64,000 nucleotides of DNA from Exilibacterium tricleocarpae. Lineage in GTDB: Bacteria > Pseudomonadota > Gammaproteobacteria > Pseudomonadales > Cellvibrionaceae. A program made the position numbers and the translations under genes. Below are positions 44,892 to 54,186 of this stretch, in pieces. How positions within the stretch are numbered: position 1 is the first letter of the stretch; each line of letters starts with the position of its first letter. The DNA is taken from positions 392,259 to 456,258 of the forward strand of contig NZ_ML660091.1 of the NCBI RefSeq assembly GCF_007004655.1, given 5' to 3'. The notes under the pieces were generated by a model that was given only the letters and a program-made list of their open reading frames with translations, was not told the origin of the DNA and did no database searches.

Positions 44892-45920
44892 TTAACCGAG
44901 GTATTCACCCAGGAGGTTCTCAGAATATTCCCACAGGCGATCGGCCAAGGCATTATTTTCAAGATGATGGGTGCCACCTATAGTGACCACATTAGAATCG
45001 TATAAAAACTGCCCGGTGACATTAGCCATGTTTGGGTGACTGGCTGCATAACACGTGGTGGCGGCGCCCTCCCCTACGTTTTTGGCTATAAACAGCCCAA
45101 GAACGTTAAACATTGCCTTGGTTGACCAATCCGCATCGCGGGCAATGTTAGTTCTGACGAAGCCTGGGTGGAGTGCGTTGGACGTGACGCTCGTACCTTG
45201 ATATTTATTGGCCAACTTCAGCGAAAATAGTGCATTTGCGAGTTTCGATTGACCATAATACTCCCAGGGATCGTACTCAACGCCGCCATTACTTTCGCCC
45301 AGCGAATCAAACCGGATCCCAGCCGCCGATGGGCGTGTGTAAGCTGCGGTGCTGCTAACGTGTACGATGCGACCTTGCTTTGATGCCTCTACAGCCGAAA
45401 TGATTTTATTCACGAGTAAAAAGTGCCCCAGGTAGTTCACCAGAAAGGCTTTTTCGATGCCGTGAACAATCTGCTTTTCTTGTTGGCCGGCGATTCCCGC
45501 ATTGCAAATGAGTGCATCTAGCGGTATACCGAGCTTAAGCACGTCGTTCGCGCAATTAAGGATAGACTCAAAATCCGTAAGTTCTAAAACAACCGGTGTA
45601 GTATTACCTGTTACGCTTGCACACGCATTGGTTGCTTTCTCAACAGTACGGCCAGTACCTATCACATGGGCACCACGTAGTGCCAATACGCGCATGGTTT
45701 CATAACCAAGCCCGGAATTACACCCTGTCACGAGCACGTTTTTTCCCGTCAAGTCCAACTCTTGTGTGACCTCTTCGGCGGTCGATTCCGGGCCGAAGCC
45801 GCTGTCGGTAAAACCGGGGGCCAGCATTACAGGAAACTTTTCTGGTCCCGTATCACAACCAGGCAAGGTGGATGTTGCCACCGCTGCGGTTGAGAGTTTT
45901 AAAAACTGTCTGCGGTGCAT
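44892..45920 (-). CDS. Tat-exported short-chain dehydrogenase
   Basis: A 342-residue SDR. The N-terminus carries a twin-arginine motif (HRRQFLKLS, arginines 3-4) and a lipoprotein-like cysteine (LPGC, Cys22), so it should be exported folded, probably with NAD(P) bound, and perhaps anchored as a lipoprotein. The Rossmann motif VTGCNSGLGYETM and the catalytic Tyr-Lys pair in YYGQSK are intact. The substrate is unknown. It is divergent from the PQQ dehydrogenase, whose product also works in the periplasm. Its 3' end adjoins the dead toxin-antitoxin remnant. Confidence 0.85.
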   Translation of the reverse strand: MHRRQFLKLSTAAVATSTLPGCDTGPEKFPVMLAPGFTDSGFGPESTAEEVTQELDLTGKNVLVTGCNSGLGYETMRVLALRGAHVIGTGRTVEKATNACASVTGNTTPVVLELTDFESILNCANDVLKLGIPLDALICNAGIAGQQEKQIVHGIEKAFLVNYLGHFLLVNKIISAVEASKQGRIVHVSSTAAYTRPSAAGIRFDSLGESNGGVEYDPWEYYGQSKLANALFSLKLANKYQGTSVTSNALHPGFVRTNIARDADWSTKAMFNVLGLFIAKNVGEGAATTCYAASHPNMANVTGQFLYDSNVVTIGGTHHLENNALADRLWEYSENLLGEYLG

Positions 45921-46053
45921 TTTCGTCTACCCGTTAAGTTTTATCGCTCAAAATCAGTCCAACTACACTTTTGGCCTGTCGAGCAGATGGCCACTCGAAC
46001 CCAATCTATCACCTCAATTACAATAAAATCAACTTAAAAGGCTTTTTAGGTTG

Positions 46054-46070
46054 CAAAATGGGCCATTTTG
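46054..46070. promoter_or_regulatory. 17-bp palindrome between SDR and PQQ dehydrogenase
   Basis: CAAAATGGGCCATTTTG is a perfect inverted repeat around one central G (8-bp arms). It lies in the gap between the two divergent genes, about 84 bp before the PQQ dehydrogenase start, and is a candidate operator for both. TetR-type regulators are encoded further to the right. Confidence 0.5.
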
Positions 46071-46153
46071 GATATTATATTGCACTTAACTACAACAAAA
46101 AATAATTACAAATGCATAAGGCTCGATGCCATCCAGCTAGGAGAGATTAATGA

Positions 46154-48631
46154 GTGGGGTTATTTAGTTTCATGCCATCCAAAATTATGCTTTGGTTTTT
46201 TGTTTTCGTGTTATCACTAACGGGTTTGCTTCTCTTTTCCCTGGGCAGTTATCTCGCCTATTTAGGCGGAAGTTTGTATTACGTTTTCACCGGTATTGCA
46301 GTTATCACCATTGCCGTGTTAATCGTGCGGCGTAAACCCGTCGCGGCCAAGCTCTACGGCGCCCTGTTGAGCATCACCTTGGTGTGGTCAGTGTACGAAG
46401 CTGACGGCTACTTTTTAGCGCTGTTGCCACGCCTTGCTTTTTGGTTTGTTTTGGCGGGGTTTTTCTTCTTGCCCTGGTATAGCAAGTCATTGAGCGAAAG
46501 CAAAGTGGCAGTCAAGTTAGACGCCGGCACCAGATACTGGTTAGCTGTTCCCTGTGCCGCCACGGTGGTGGTGCTGTCGATCGCTGCGGTACAGGACTAT
46601 GAGTACAGTGGTAGCGGTACAGTGCGCGAGATTTTACCGTCCGAGCCCGTAACCGATTGGCGGCACTGGGGCAATGACGCTGGAGGCTCGCGATTTTCCG
46701 AAGTCGATCAAATCAATACAGAGACCGTTGGCAGACTAAAAGAAGTTTGGCGCTTCCGTACAGGTGTCAGTGAAGTTTTTAAATCAACACCGCTGCAAGT
46801 GGATAACCATTTGTATGTATGCGCCGCGAATAATATTGTAATCGCACTGGACAGTGATAGTGGTGAAGAAATCTGGCGCTTTGACCCAAAAATACGACTG
46901 TCTATACAGAATCAGTACACCAAAACCTGTCGCGGGGTGGGGTACCATGAGGCACCGGAAGAGTACGCCGGCGCCTGCCCAAAGCGTATTGTGATAGGCG
47001 CACTGGATGCCCGCTTGGTTGCAGTCAACGCCATAACGGGTGAGCGCTGCGGTGACTTCGGGATAAATGGCGAGGTCGACTTAACGAAAGGCATGGGCAT
47101 TACCCACGACAGCCAGTATTCGGTGACAGCGCCCCCCTTGGTTGCGGATGACGTACTGGTGGTTGGCGGCATGGTGGCTGACACGCAAGAACTCGGTATG
47201 CCCTCAGGGGTGGTTCGTGCTTACGATGTTTTGACCGGTGAATTCGCCTGGGCATGGGATCTTGGTAACCCCGGAGAACATGGTGAACCTGCTGAGGGCG
47301 AAACCTACACACTCGGCACACCCAATGTTTGGACAGTAATGAGTTACGATTCGGAGCTTGACTTGGTGTTCGCCCCCACCGGTAACTCTCCACCCGATTA
47401 TTTTGGTGGCGCAAGAAGACCTTTCGATGATGCGTATTCGTCCACCATTGTCGCTATTGACGCTGCAACCGGGGCCGAGCGCTGGAAGTACCAGACTGTG
47501 CACCATGATATCTGGGACTATGATCTGCCATCGCAGCCCGTGCTGGTGGATGTTGATCGAGCGGGAGAACGCGTACCTGCAGTGGCGGTGCCCACTAAGA
47601 TGGGGGATATTTTCCTGTTAGATCGACGTGACGGTACGCAAGTTTTTCCGATGGACGAACGCCCCGCCCCGCAAGCCCCGGAGTTAGGTGAATACCTGTC
47701 CCCGACTCAGCCCGTATCAGCTCTGCCCGACTTCCATCCCTATAGACATGAGAAAGATATGTGGGGGCTGACTCCAATCGATCAATTGGTTTGTCGAATT
47801 GAATATAAGATGATGCGTTACGACGGAATGTATACGCCGCCCACTATCGCCGGGCCCTTGCTAACCGGCGGAACCTTGATCGCCCCGGGTAATTTTGGCG
47901 GTTTTAATTGGGGCAGTGTCTCGGTAGACGCAGACAACGGTTTATTAATAGCAACTCCCATGCTGTTGGCCCACCGGCTTGTATTATTCACACCTGAGCA
48001 AGTCGCTAAAGCGGGTCCTGTTGCAAGGTTCTTATTGGGGCCGAGGCACCCGGCCATAAGAATGGACCCTGATGCCCCCATACCAGAGCCTCGTGATCCG
48101 GACCCAAATGACCCTTACGACCATGTCCGCATCGGCTATTACGGTATGCCACAACCCTTCATGTCGCGTTTGGGTACCGGCGTTCCGTGTTTTGAGCCCC
48201 CCTGGTCTAGGATCGCGGTGATCGACTTGAATACTCGAGAGTTACTTTGGAGCCGCCCTTTAGGCAGTATGAAAGAAGCCGGGCCTTTCGGTATACGCTC
48301 TGGGCTTCCGTTTGATGTCGGCGTTGCCGTGCAAGGTAGCACTCTGACCACTCGAGGCGGCCTCACCTTTATGGCGTCAGCGATGGACAGCACCGTGCGC
48401 GCCTTTAATGTTCGTAGCGGCGAGGTTATGTGGTCGGCAGACTTACCTGGAAACAGCCAATCCCAACCCATGACGTATCAATCCAAGAAAACAGGCCGGC
48501 AGTACCTGATCGTTACAGTACCCAACCCGAGTTGGCGCTACCCGAGGGATCCCGTGAGCGGGACTTACGTAGACTCACAAGGCGCAGATGGCAAGGGTGG
48601 CTATGTGATCGCCTATGCGCTTGAGGAGTAA
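46154..48631 (+). CDS. Membrane-bound PQQ-dependent dehydrogenase, glucose dehydrogenase type
   Basis: An 825-residue quinoprotein. About four or five transmembrane helices occupy residues 10-150, as in membrane glucose dehydrogenase (about 800 residues). A periplasmic beta-propeller follows, starting DWRHWGNDAGGSRFSEVDQI, with repeated WRF/WKY blades and a metal- and PQQ-binding core. It should oxidise a sugar or polyol in the periplasm and pass electrons to ubiquinone. The substrate is not decided by sequence. GTG at 46154 is preferred because TAGGAGAG lies just upstream, with ATG 46172 possible. Divergent from the Tat-SDR. Confidence 0.88.
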   Translation: MGLFSFMPSKIMLWFFVFVLSLTGLLLFSLGSYLAYLGGSLYYVFTGIAVITIAVLIVRRKPVAAKLYGALLSITLVWSVYEADGYFLALLPRLAFWFVLAGFFFLPWYSKSLSESKVAVKLDAGTRYWLAVPCAATVVVLSIAAVQDYEYSGSGTVREILPSEPVTDWRHWGNDAGGSRFSEVDQINTETVGRLKEVWRFRTGVSEVFKSTPLQVDNHLYVCAANNIVIALDSDSGEEIWRFDPKIRLSIQNQYTKTCRGVGYHEAPEEYAGACPKRIVIGALDARLVAVNAITGERCGDFGINGEVDLTKGMGITHDSQYSVTAPPLVADDVLVVGGMVADTQELGMPSGVVRAYDVLTGEFAWAWDLGNPGEHGEPAEGETYTLGTPNVWTVMSYDSELDLVFAPTGNSPPDYFGGARRPFDDAYSSTIVAIDAATGAERWKYQTVHHDIWDYDLPSQPVLVDVDRAGERVPAVAVPTKMGDIFLLDRRDGTQVFPMDERPAPQAPELGEYLSPTQPVSALPDFHPYRHEKDMWGLTPIDQLVCRIEYKMMRYDGMYTPPTIAGPLLTGGTLIAPGNFGGFNWGSVSVDADNGLLIATPMLLAHRLVLFTPEQVAKAGPVARFLLGPRHPAIRMDPDAPIPEPRDPDPNDPYDHVRIGYYGMPQPFMSRLGTGVPCFEPPWSRIAVIDLNTRELLWSRPLGSMKEAGPFGIRSGLPFDVGVAVQGSTLTTRGGLTFMASAMDSTVRAFNVRSGEVMWSADLPGNSQSQPMTYQSKKTGRQYLIVTVPNPSWRYPRDPVSGTYVDSQGADGKGGYVIAYALEE

Positions 48632-48673
48632 TCACAACGCCGATCTTGGTCGGTTATTAGAACCAAGCAACCA

Positions 48674-49714
48674 TTATTCATCCCTGGAATGTTCCGCTGT
48701 AACGAGTTTACGGATCGCTGCCGTCACCTCTTCACTACGCTGGAGGTGAGGCCAATGGCCTACTCCCTCGTACTTAATCACGTGAAGATTGGGAGCTATT
48801 TGCCTCATCAGTGGAATGATTTCCGGGAGCAGTATGTGGTCTTTGCTGCCCCAGATATAGAGTGCCGGCACCGTAATCGAAGCGCCCTGACTTGGCCAAT
48901 AATCGGTTTCGGTGATATCCGTATAGGCTGGAATATTGGCCCGATACCAGTTGATATGCGCGTTGATACGCCTGGCGTCAGAGAATGCACGGCGGAACAG
49001 CTTACCCTCTTCCGGCGTTAGCAAGCCATTGTCAACATGCTGCTTGTATGGGTTTTCCCAAATACGTTTTGGTACCCCGAGCGCCAGAAGCAGCGGTGAG
49101 TTTGCTTGTTTAAACCGTTCGATATATTCAGCGATGGCCTGTTGACGCGCATTCGTTTCTAATAGCTTTAGCAAGACAGTTAACGTTGGGCTGCTGATAC
49201 CAGTGACGGTAGATGTTTTTTCCGGATGTCGCTGTGCAAATCCATAGACAAACACCGCCCCCCAATCATGGCCCACCAAGTGAGTCTTCTGGATGCCGAG
49301 CTCATCAAGCAGCGCTCGAAAATGTGCAACCATTTTATCGAGTTTGTAAGCATCGACGTTATTAGGAGCATCTGATCGACCCGCCCCCAGTCCGTCAATC
49401 AAGATGACCCGATGATCCCGTCGAAGATCGTTAGCTTGTCTGATTAGGGAATACCAATATGACGGAAACCCATGGACCAATACAATGGGGTCGCCCTCCC
49501 CTGCCTCAACGTAATGCAGTTGGCGACCTTCGAACTCAAAATAACCTTCCTGAAATTCGGGTAAATCGCCAGCCAAGGTATTGGCATAAATAACGGCGGG
49601 ATCTGCGCTCTTTCTATCCACCGATATGGGTAACGCACTCCATACCATTGCAGCGACAGCGATCACAATAACCAACCCGGACAAGAAAAGCACACCGAAT
49701 GTAACAGCTCTCAA
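48674..49714 (-). CDS. Alpha/beta hydrolase, epoxide hydrolase-like, membrane-anchored
   Basis: A 346-residue protein with an N-terminal membrane helix (LFLSGLVIVIAVAAMVW) and then an alpha/beta hydrolase. The oxyanion motif is HGFPSYWYS, the nucleophile elbow GHDWG has Asp, and the catalytic His is in GHWPHLQRSEE. The Asp nucleophile suggests an epoxide hydrolase or haloalkane dehalogenase rather than an esterase. Its 5' end lies 63 bp from the SDR remnant. Confidence 0.82.
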   Translation of the reverse strand: MRAVTFGVLFLSGLVIVIAVAAMVWSALPISVDRKSADPAVIYANTLAGDLPEFQEGYFEFEGRQLHYVEAGEGDPIVLVHGFPSYWYSLIRQANDLRRDHRVILIDGLGAGRSDAPNNVDAYKLDKMVAHFRALLDELGIQKTHLVGHDWGAVFVYGFAQRHPEKTSTVTGISSPTLTVLLKLLETNARQQAIAEYIERFKQANSPLLLALGVPKRIWENPYKQHVDNGLLTPEEGKLFRRAFSDARRINAHINWYRANIPAYTDITETDYWPSQGASITVPALYIWGSKDHILLPEIIPLMRQIAPNLHVIKYEGVGHWPHLQRSEEVTAAIRKLVTAEHSRDE

Positions 49715-49777
49715 AGCTTGGCTCCTCTCGCGCGAAGCAGCCTGGTCAATGGCACAATTTTGCCCACTCGTCTTTTG

Positions 49778-50038
49778 TTACCTCGGATGAATAATTGCCC
49801 TACCGTCAAGTACAATACTCTGGCCAGTCATAAAGTCGCTGTGCTTTGACGCCAGAAACACCGCGATACCTTCCATGTCTTCCAGCACTCCGATTCTACC
49901 GATCGCGGATCGCCGTCGCGCCGCATCTCTGAATTCCTGACTGGTATTTAACGACACTTCTGTTTCAATGAAACCTGGCAAGATAGCGTTCACCCTTATA
50001 CTTGAACCAGAACGGGCTGATAAGTTTCTACTGATGCG
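49778..50038 (-). pseudogene. Truncated short-chain dehydrogenase remnant
   Basis: The reading frame gives RISRNLSARSGSSIRVNAIL then PGFIETEVSLN and VFLASKHSDFMTGQ, the C-terminal third of a classical SDR. An in-frame TAG at 50039-50041 and the absence of any SDR-like sequence upstream show that the Rossmann and catalytic parts are gone. A GTG at 49993 could start a 71-residue peptide, but it would not be an enzyme. Confidence 0.75.
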
Positions 50039-50118
50039 CTACTGTTGAATTTCGTGAAACGCACCTGCGAGTTTACCGAGCGCCACCTGTGGCGGACATA
50101 ATTTCTTTCCAGTCTTGC

Positions 50119-50760
50119 TCAGGTGCTTTTAGTGCTTTGCTTCCGTAGTTTCCGTTGTCGAACCAAGTAGTCATTTCGTAGATAGGTGATCGAGCCGATT
50201 ATCATCGCAACGGTTATATCCTCGAGTTCTTCTCGCTCAACCTCTCCCCGTAACAAATATTCGCCTGCAGCGGCCGGCATACCGTACGAAACTTCTATGG
50301 CTTTTCTAGCCAGGTCGACCGGTATATCAAAGTGTTCTGCAGTGAGAGTCGCCAAATAATTCACTGTCTCACGGCGCTGGAAATATGTGGGATCTTTCCC
50401 TCCGGACACAGCCACTTCCGACTGCAACCGATCAAAAATCAAACCCCGCTTTTCGATAAAACTCAGATAGGTATGCGTGACACCCCGAATCATTTCTTCA
50501 AAGGTTTCAGCTTTTTCCACAGCAGCGGCCTTCAGTGAATGAAGTGCTTTCAACTCTCGTACATGTAGTTCTTTCAGAAGTTCGGTAACGCTGTCAAAGT
50601 AGTTGTAGATCAGTGATTTGCTGACACTTGATTCCACAGCCACCTGTTCAAGGGTAAGTCCTGCCACCCCCCTGTTAGCAATAATTTTCGCGGCTTCATC
50701 GAGAAACATGGAGCGTCGCACTTCCCGAGAATAACGTTTTCGTTGATCAGGTTTTGTCAT
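50119..50760 (-). CDS. TetR-family transcriptional regulator
   Basis: A 213-residue repressor-type protein. The N-terminal helix-turn-helix is clear (EAAKIIANRGVAGLTLEQ, then ESSVSKSLIYNYFDS). The C-terminal ligand-binding half is helical. The ligand is unknown. It is a candidate regulator of the hydrolase/SDR/PQQ cluster, which contains a palindrome at 46054. Confidence 0.9.
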   Translation of the reverse strand: MTKPDQRKRYSREVRRSMFLDEAAKIIANRGVAGLTLEQVAVESSVSKSLIYNYFDSVTELLKELHVRELKALHSLKAAAVEKAETFEEMIRGVTHTYLSFIEKRGLIFDRLQSEVAVSGGKDPTYFQRRETVNYLATLTAEHFDIPVDLARKAIEVSYGMPAAAGEYLLRGEVEREELEDITVAMIIGSITYLRNDYLVRQRKLRKQSTKST

Positions 50761-51109
50761 TTACCAACCATAACTGAACTTCTCTTAACCCGCCACCTTG
50801 GCACCGGTATTTGAGATAAATCCCAGTTTCAGGTGCGGGTGCTGGACGACCTGGGAAAGAAAAGACGCCTGTCCGGCCTGAGGGGGTGTAAAAACGGCGA
50901 CACTACCACAGCCCATCCCCAAGGGCAATGCCAGTCCAGGGCTGTTAGACCACTATTGGTCCCCGGGCCGGCGTGCATTCGACCAGGCTTGAGGCAATAC
51001 CGATAAATGCAATGGGCCACATCTAAAAGGCAGCCCGGGGACGACTTACCGTCACTGCCACAGCGACACCGGCAAGGTTGCCTTATGATCCCTGTTATTC
51101 TTTCAGACG
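50761..51109. other. Intergenic region, no gene recognised
   Basis: About 350 bp between the TetR gene and the 3' end of the beta-lactamase-fold gene. It should contain the TetR promoter. No convincing open frame, repeat or terminator was found. Confidence 0.35.
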
Positions 51110-52720
51110 CTAACGCTCGGCGACCAAACCGTTTGAGAATAACAAGGCCACAACGGCACCTTGTTTATCTCTTTGAATCTGGATGTCAATGCCTCCCGAG
51201 AGAAATAAATCGTTCTCGGAGGCTGCGTATAGCTTTGAGCGTTGCAGTACCGGCGATTCCGCAAGCCACAAGCCGTCCGGTCCGGATTCGAGAACGATAG
51301 GAATTGACCCGAAATCCGACGTGCTGAGCCTGTATGTCCCGGCAATCGCTTCTTGCTCTGTTTGAGATAATGTTAAGGCCTCGCGAGTCAAAGACTGCCC
51401 ATACCGCCATCCGTAGTGCTGTGAGAGTGCGCCAAGGATTTCAGTAATCAAGTGCTTCGCGTTGTCTGCGTTGGCCATGATCGCCGCCCCGCCCCGCCCG
51501 TCCTGATAAACAAACCAGACCGATCGATAGCCTTGATTGGAGCCGCTATGGCTCAACACCATGCCATCTTGCTCTGCATTCAATTTAAACCCGAGCCCCC
51601 AGGAACCCGCCTGTGTCGATAACATATCCGCCGTGGCGGCAGCACTGAGAAGGGTTTCATCGTTGCGCTTATTTATTGAATAAGGCGTTGTCGAATCGGT
51701 CGCGGGTGGAACAGTAGTTGGCGAAACGAGAGCCAGCGCAAGGCGGGATAAGTCAGTTGGCGTAGTCCACAATCCGGCAGCGGCGAGTTCGGGGTGCCGG
51801 TGATAGTAACCCGATGTCGGGGCGGAAGTGCCGCCGACATGTGCGCGTGCTGCGGTCTTCATCTCCTCGGGCGCCAACACGGCTTTAAACTGACTTCGGC
51901 TCATCCCGGCGGGCTCAAGCACCAGCGCCTTCATGGCGGTGTTAAACGCAGCGCCCGTTATATCTTCGATTAGTTGCTGCACAGCGGTATAACCCCCGCC
52001 CGAATAACGCCAGTCGCTGCCAGGGTGCTGATTGACAAATGTCGGCGCTGTATTTGCCGGCGGCACACCCTGGAGTATTTGCACCGTTGTCGGAAGAGTC
52101 GCTCCGGCAGGATAACCGGGGTAACCGATAACAGTCAGCCCGGCACTATGGGACAATAGCTGCCGCAGCTTAACAGGGCTTTCCAGGCTGAATGCGTGCT
52201 GCGGAATCTGCCAGGACAGCAATTTATCGTTCACAGGAGCGTCAAGATCGAGCTTTCCCTCATCGACAAGGCGCAAGGCAGCGATCGCGGTGACCGGTTT
52301 TGAAAGCGAGGCTGCCTGGAACATGGTATCTGTGTTAACCATCGTATCTGTGTCAACACCGGTTGCGGGGGCAACAGCCGTCGTTGCCGTAGCATCCACC
52401 ACACCGTAGCCCTTGGCCCATGCTATTTTGCCATCGACAATGACAGCGATGCTCACCCCTGGTGTTTTGTAATGCGCCATGCGCCGCTCAAGTGACCAGG
52501 GTTCAACACCCTCGCCACTCACAACAAATCGCGGACGAAGCCCATGCTCTACCGCTGCAATATCGATAGCAACTTTCCCTACTTTCTCTACTTTCGCCAC
52601 TGCGGGCTCGACCGGGTTTGCCGCTTTCGATTCGCTGCCGGAGCGGTCTACAGAAGTTTTTTCGGAGCACGCTGCTATCGTCAAGAAAAAGACTACAGGT
52701 AACGCTTTATGATGAGACAT
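51110..52720 (-). CDS. Beta-lactamase-fold serine hydrolase, lipoprotein
   Basis: A protein of 536 residues from the ATG at 52720, with AAGGAA upstream (a TTG at 52726 also fits). A type II signal ends at Cys18 (IAAC). The catalytic SxxK motif is Ser138 to Lys141 (AASLSKP), and WRYSGGGY supplies the tyrosine motif. This is the penicillin-binding/beta-lactamase-related hydrolase family (class C-like, esterase or peptidase activity). It is probably periplasmic. A following TetR gene may control it. Confidence 0.85.
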   Translation of the reverse strand: MSHHKALPVVFFLTIAACSEKTSVDRSGSESKAANPVEPAVAKVEKVGKVAIDIAAVEHGLRPRFVVSGEGVEPWSLERRMAHYKTPGVSIAVIVDGKIAWAKGYGVVDATATTAVAPATGVDTDTMVNTDTMFQAASLSKPVTAIAALRLVDEGKLDLDAPVNDKLLSWQIPQHAFSLESPVKLRQLLSHSAGLTVIGYPGYPAGATLPTTVQILQGVPPANTAPTFVNQHPGSDWRYSGGGYTAVQQLIEDITGAAFNTAMKALVLEPAGMSRSQFKAVLAPEEMKTAARAHVGGTSAPTSGYYHRHPELAAAGLWTTPTDLSRLALALVSPTTVPPATDSTTPYSINKRNDETLLSAAATADMLSTQAGSWGLGFKLNAEQDGMVLSHSGSNQGYRSVWFVYQDGRGGAAIMANADNAKHLITEILGALSQHYGWRYGQSLTREALTLSQTEQEAIAGTYRLSTSDFGSIPIVLESGPDGLWLAESPVLQRSKLYAASENDLFLSGGIDIQIQRDKQGAVVALLFSNGLVAER

Positions 52721-52855
52721 GTTCAAGGTTTCCTTAGCTAATGGAGGGTTGATTCAACCGATACCAGGCGTTGGATACACGCACCGGCGTCTTCCCGTTA
52801 AAAATGCGGGAATAAGCAGACCGCGTCATTGAAAGAAGATAACCCTTGACAGATG

Positions 52856-53494
52856 TTAGCCTTCTTTGGCGAGGAACCCGAACTTAAACACACTGGCCAG
52901 TTCTCTATTCCTTGCGACTAATACGTCGGGGTCATGCGCCGGGCGGCCAATGATCGCCTCGATCGGACCGGCCAGGAATACCGGCCCCAGCTGTGCAAAA
53001 ATAATCTGGAATGTCAGCCAGACCTTGTTGGCATCGACGCGCAGTTTGCCGGCGGCTTCAAGTCGGTCTATATCTTGCCTGATTATTTGGAAATAGGTAC
53101 GGAAAGCGTTATGTGCATCATCGGTATCAAGGCTTGCCAACCGGCTGAGGTAAAAAAGAAGATCGAGGTTGGGCGATAACAGGGTTATTGCGCGTTCCAA
53201 CAGCTGATCAATATAGGCTTGTCCATCACTGACATCGATATCGTCGAGTATTTCTGTATAGGCTTTTTTAAGCTCTGTTAGTACAAGCTCTGTGGTTGCC
53301 GCTATGAGGGCATCTTTTGTACCAAAATAATGGCGGATAAGACCAAAGGAGACACCGGCTTTAGCAGCGATATGCCTGATGCCTACCTTGTCGAACCCCT
53401 GCTCAGAAAACAGTGCAATGGCCGCTGTGAGAAGTGCATCGCGCACCTGGCGATCCGATTCCTTTCTGGGTCTTCCTGCTGGTTGTTTGCTCAC
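52856..53494 (-). CDS. TetR-family transcriptional regulator
   Basis: A 212-residue regulator. Helix-turn-helix ALFSEQGFDKVGIRHIAAK and GVSFGLIRHYFGTKDAL are classical TetR features. The C-terminal part is helical with a hydrophobic ligand pocket. It is 135 bp upstream of the hydrolase gene on the same strand. A perfect 34-bp inverted repeat (53644-53677) lies about 150 bp upstream of its start and is a candidate operator. Confidence 0.92.
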   Translation of the reverse strand: MSKQPAGRPRKESDRQVRDALLTAAIALFSEQGFDKVGIRHIAAKAGVSFGLIRHYFGTKDALIAATTELVLTELKKAYTEILDDIDVSDGQAYIDQLLERAITLLSPNLDLLFYLSRLASLDTDDAHNAFRTYFQIIRQDIDRLEAAGKLRVDANKVWLTFQIIFAQLGPVFLAGPIEAIIGRPAHDPDVLVARNRELASVFKFGFLAKEG

Positions 53495-53643
53495 GTTTGA
53501 CTCCGGCTAGCGTCGGGGGAACAGGGCAAAGTACTGTTGTTGCAGTGCTGCGGTGGCCACGCTCGTATTTAATGCACTTTAATCGATCAAATACAGCGCG
53601 CGATTATCTGCCTGGCCACAGTGAATAAACGAGTTTGTTGAGA

Positions 53644-53677
53644 ATCCATTAATAATACCAGTGTATTATTAATGGAT
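53644..53677. repeat. Perfect 15-bp inverted repeat with 4-base loop
   Basis: Arms ATCCATTAATAATAC (53644-53658) and GTATTATTAATGGAT (53663-53677) are perfectly complementary around CAGT. The region from 53495 to 53966 holds no gene that I can support, and this is its main feature. It is too AT-rich for a typical terminator and better fits a regulator-binding site or a mobile-element end. Confidence 0.75.
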
Positions 53678-53966
53678 CTATATAATAATTCACCCGTGTT
53701 ATTTTTATCATAGGTCAAGGCTTTAGAGCTGTGTCGGATCAATGGGTCTGTAGGGATAGCACAGTTAGTCATCTCGACTAATAAGAACAGCAGGCAAGAA
53801 AAGCACCACGCACTGAAAGCTATGGTAACAACGGCGTTGATAGCAAAGCGCTATGTGCATCGCAGTTGAAATCAGTGTTAAGCCTGGAAGCCTCAACACG
53901 ATCATGCAAGTACGCGCACGCTTCTGCGGTTTCCAGGCTAGTGTCCAGGTTGGACCCGGGAATAAA

Positions 53967-53992
53967 TGGCGGACCGGACGGGACTCGAATCC
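53967..53992 (-). other. tRNA 3'-end fragment, probable attachment site
   Basis: The minus strand reads GGATTCGAGTCCCGTC followed by CGGTCCGCCA, the T-arm, acceptor stem and CCA end of a tRNA. The sequence on its 5' side (higher coordinates) is not a tRNA. Such a fragment is the distal direct repeat left when an element integrates into a tRNA 3' end. By that geometry the element lies to the right and the intact tRNA is beyond its far end. GC content falls here. Confidence 0.75.
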
Positions 53993-54186
53993 AGTTTTGG
54001 GTGTTTTGTCGTGAAGCGTGATGTATATATGACATTGATTTTAAAGGACTTTTCCTGTTTATCATCCACTACACATCACAGCGATTCACACTAAATGCGG
54101 CAAAAAGTGTGGCAGAACTCTACTCACCCATTGAACTTTACTCCCTCTATTGCCCCCATAAATAACATCATATAAGATATCACATC

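Noticed and set aside
53820..54065. Short minus-strand frame
   Set aside because: It runs through the tRNA 3' fragment and flanking sequence, a common source of false small proteins.
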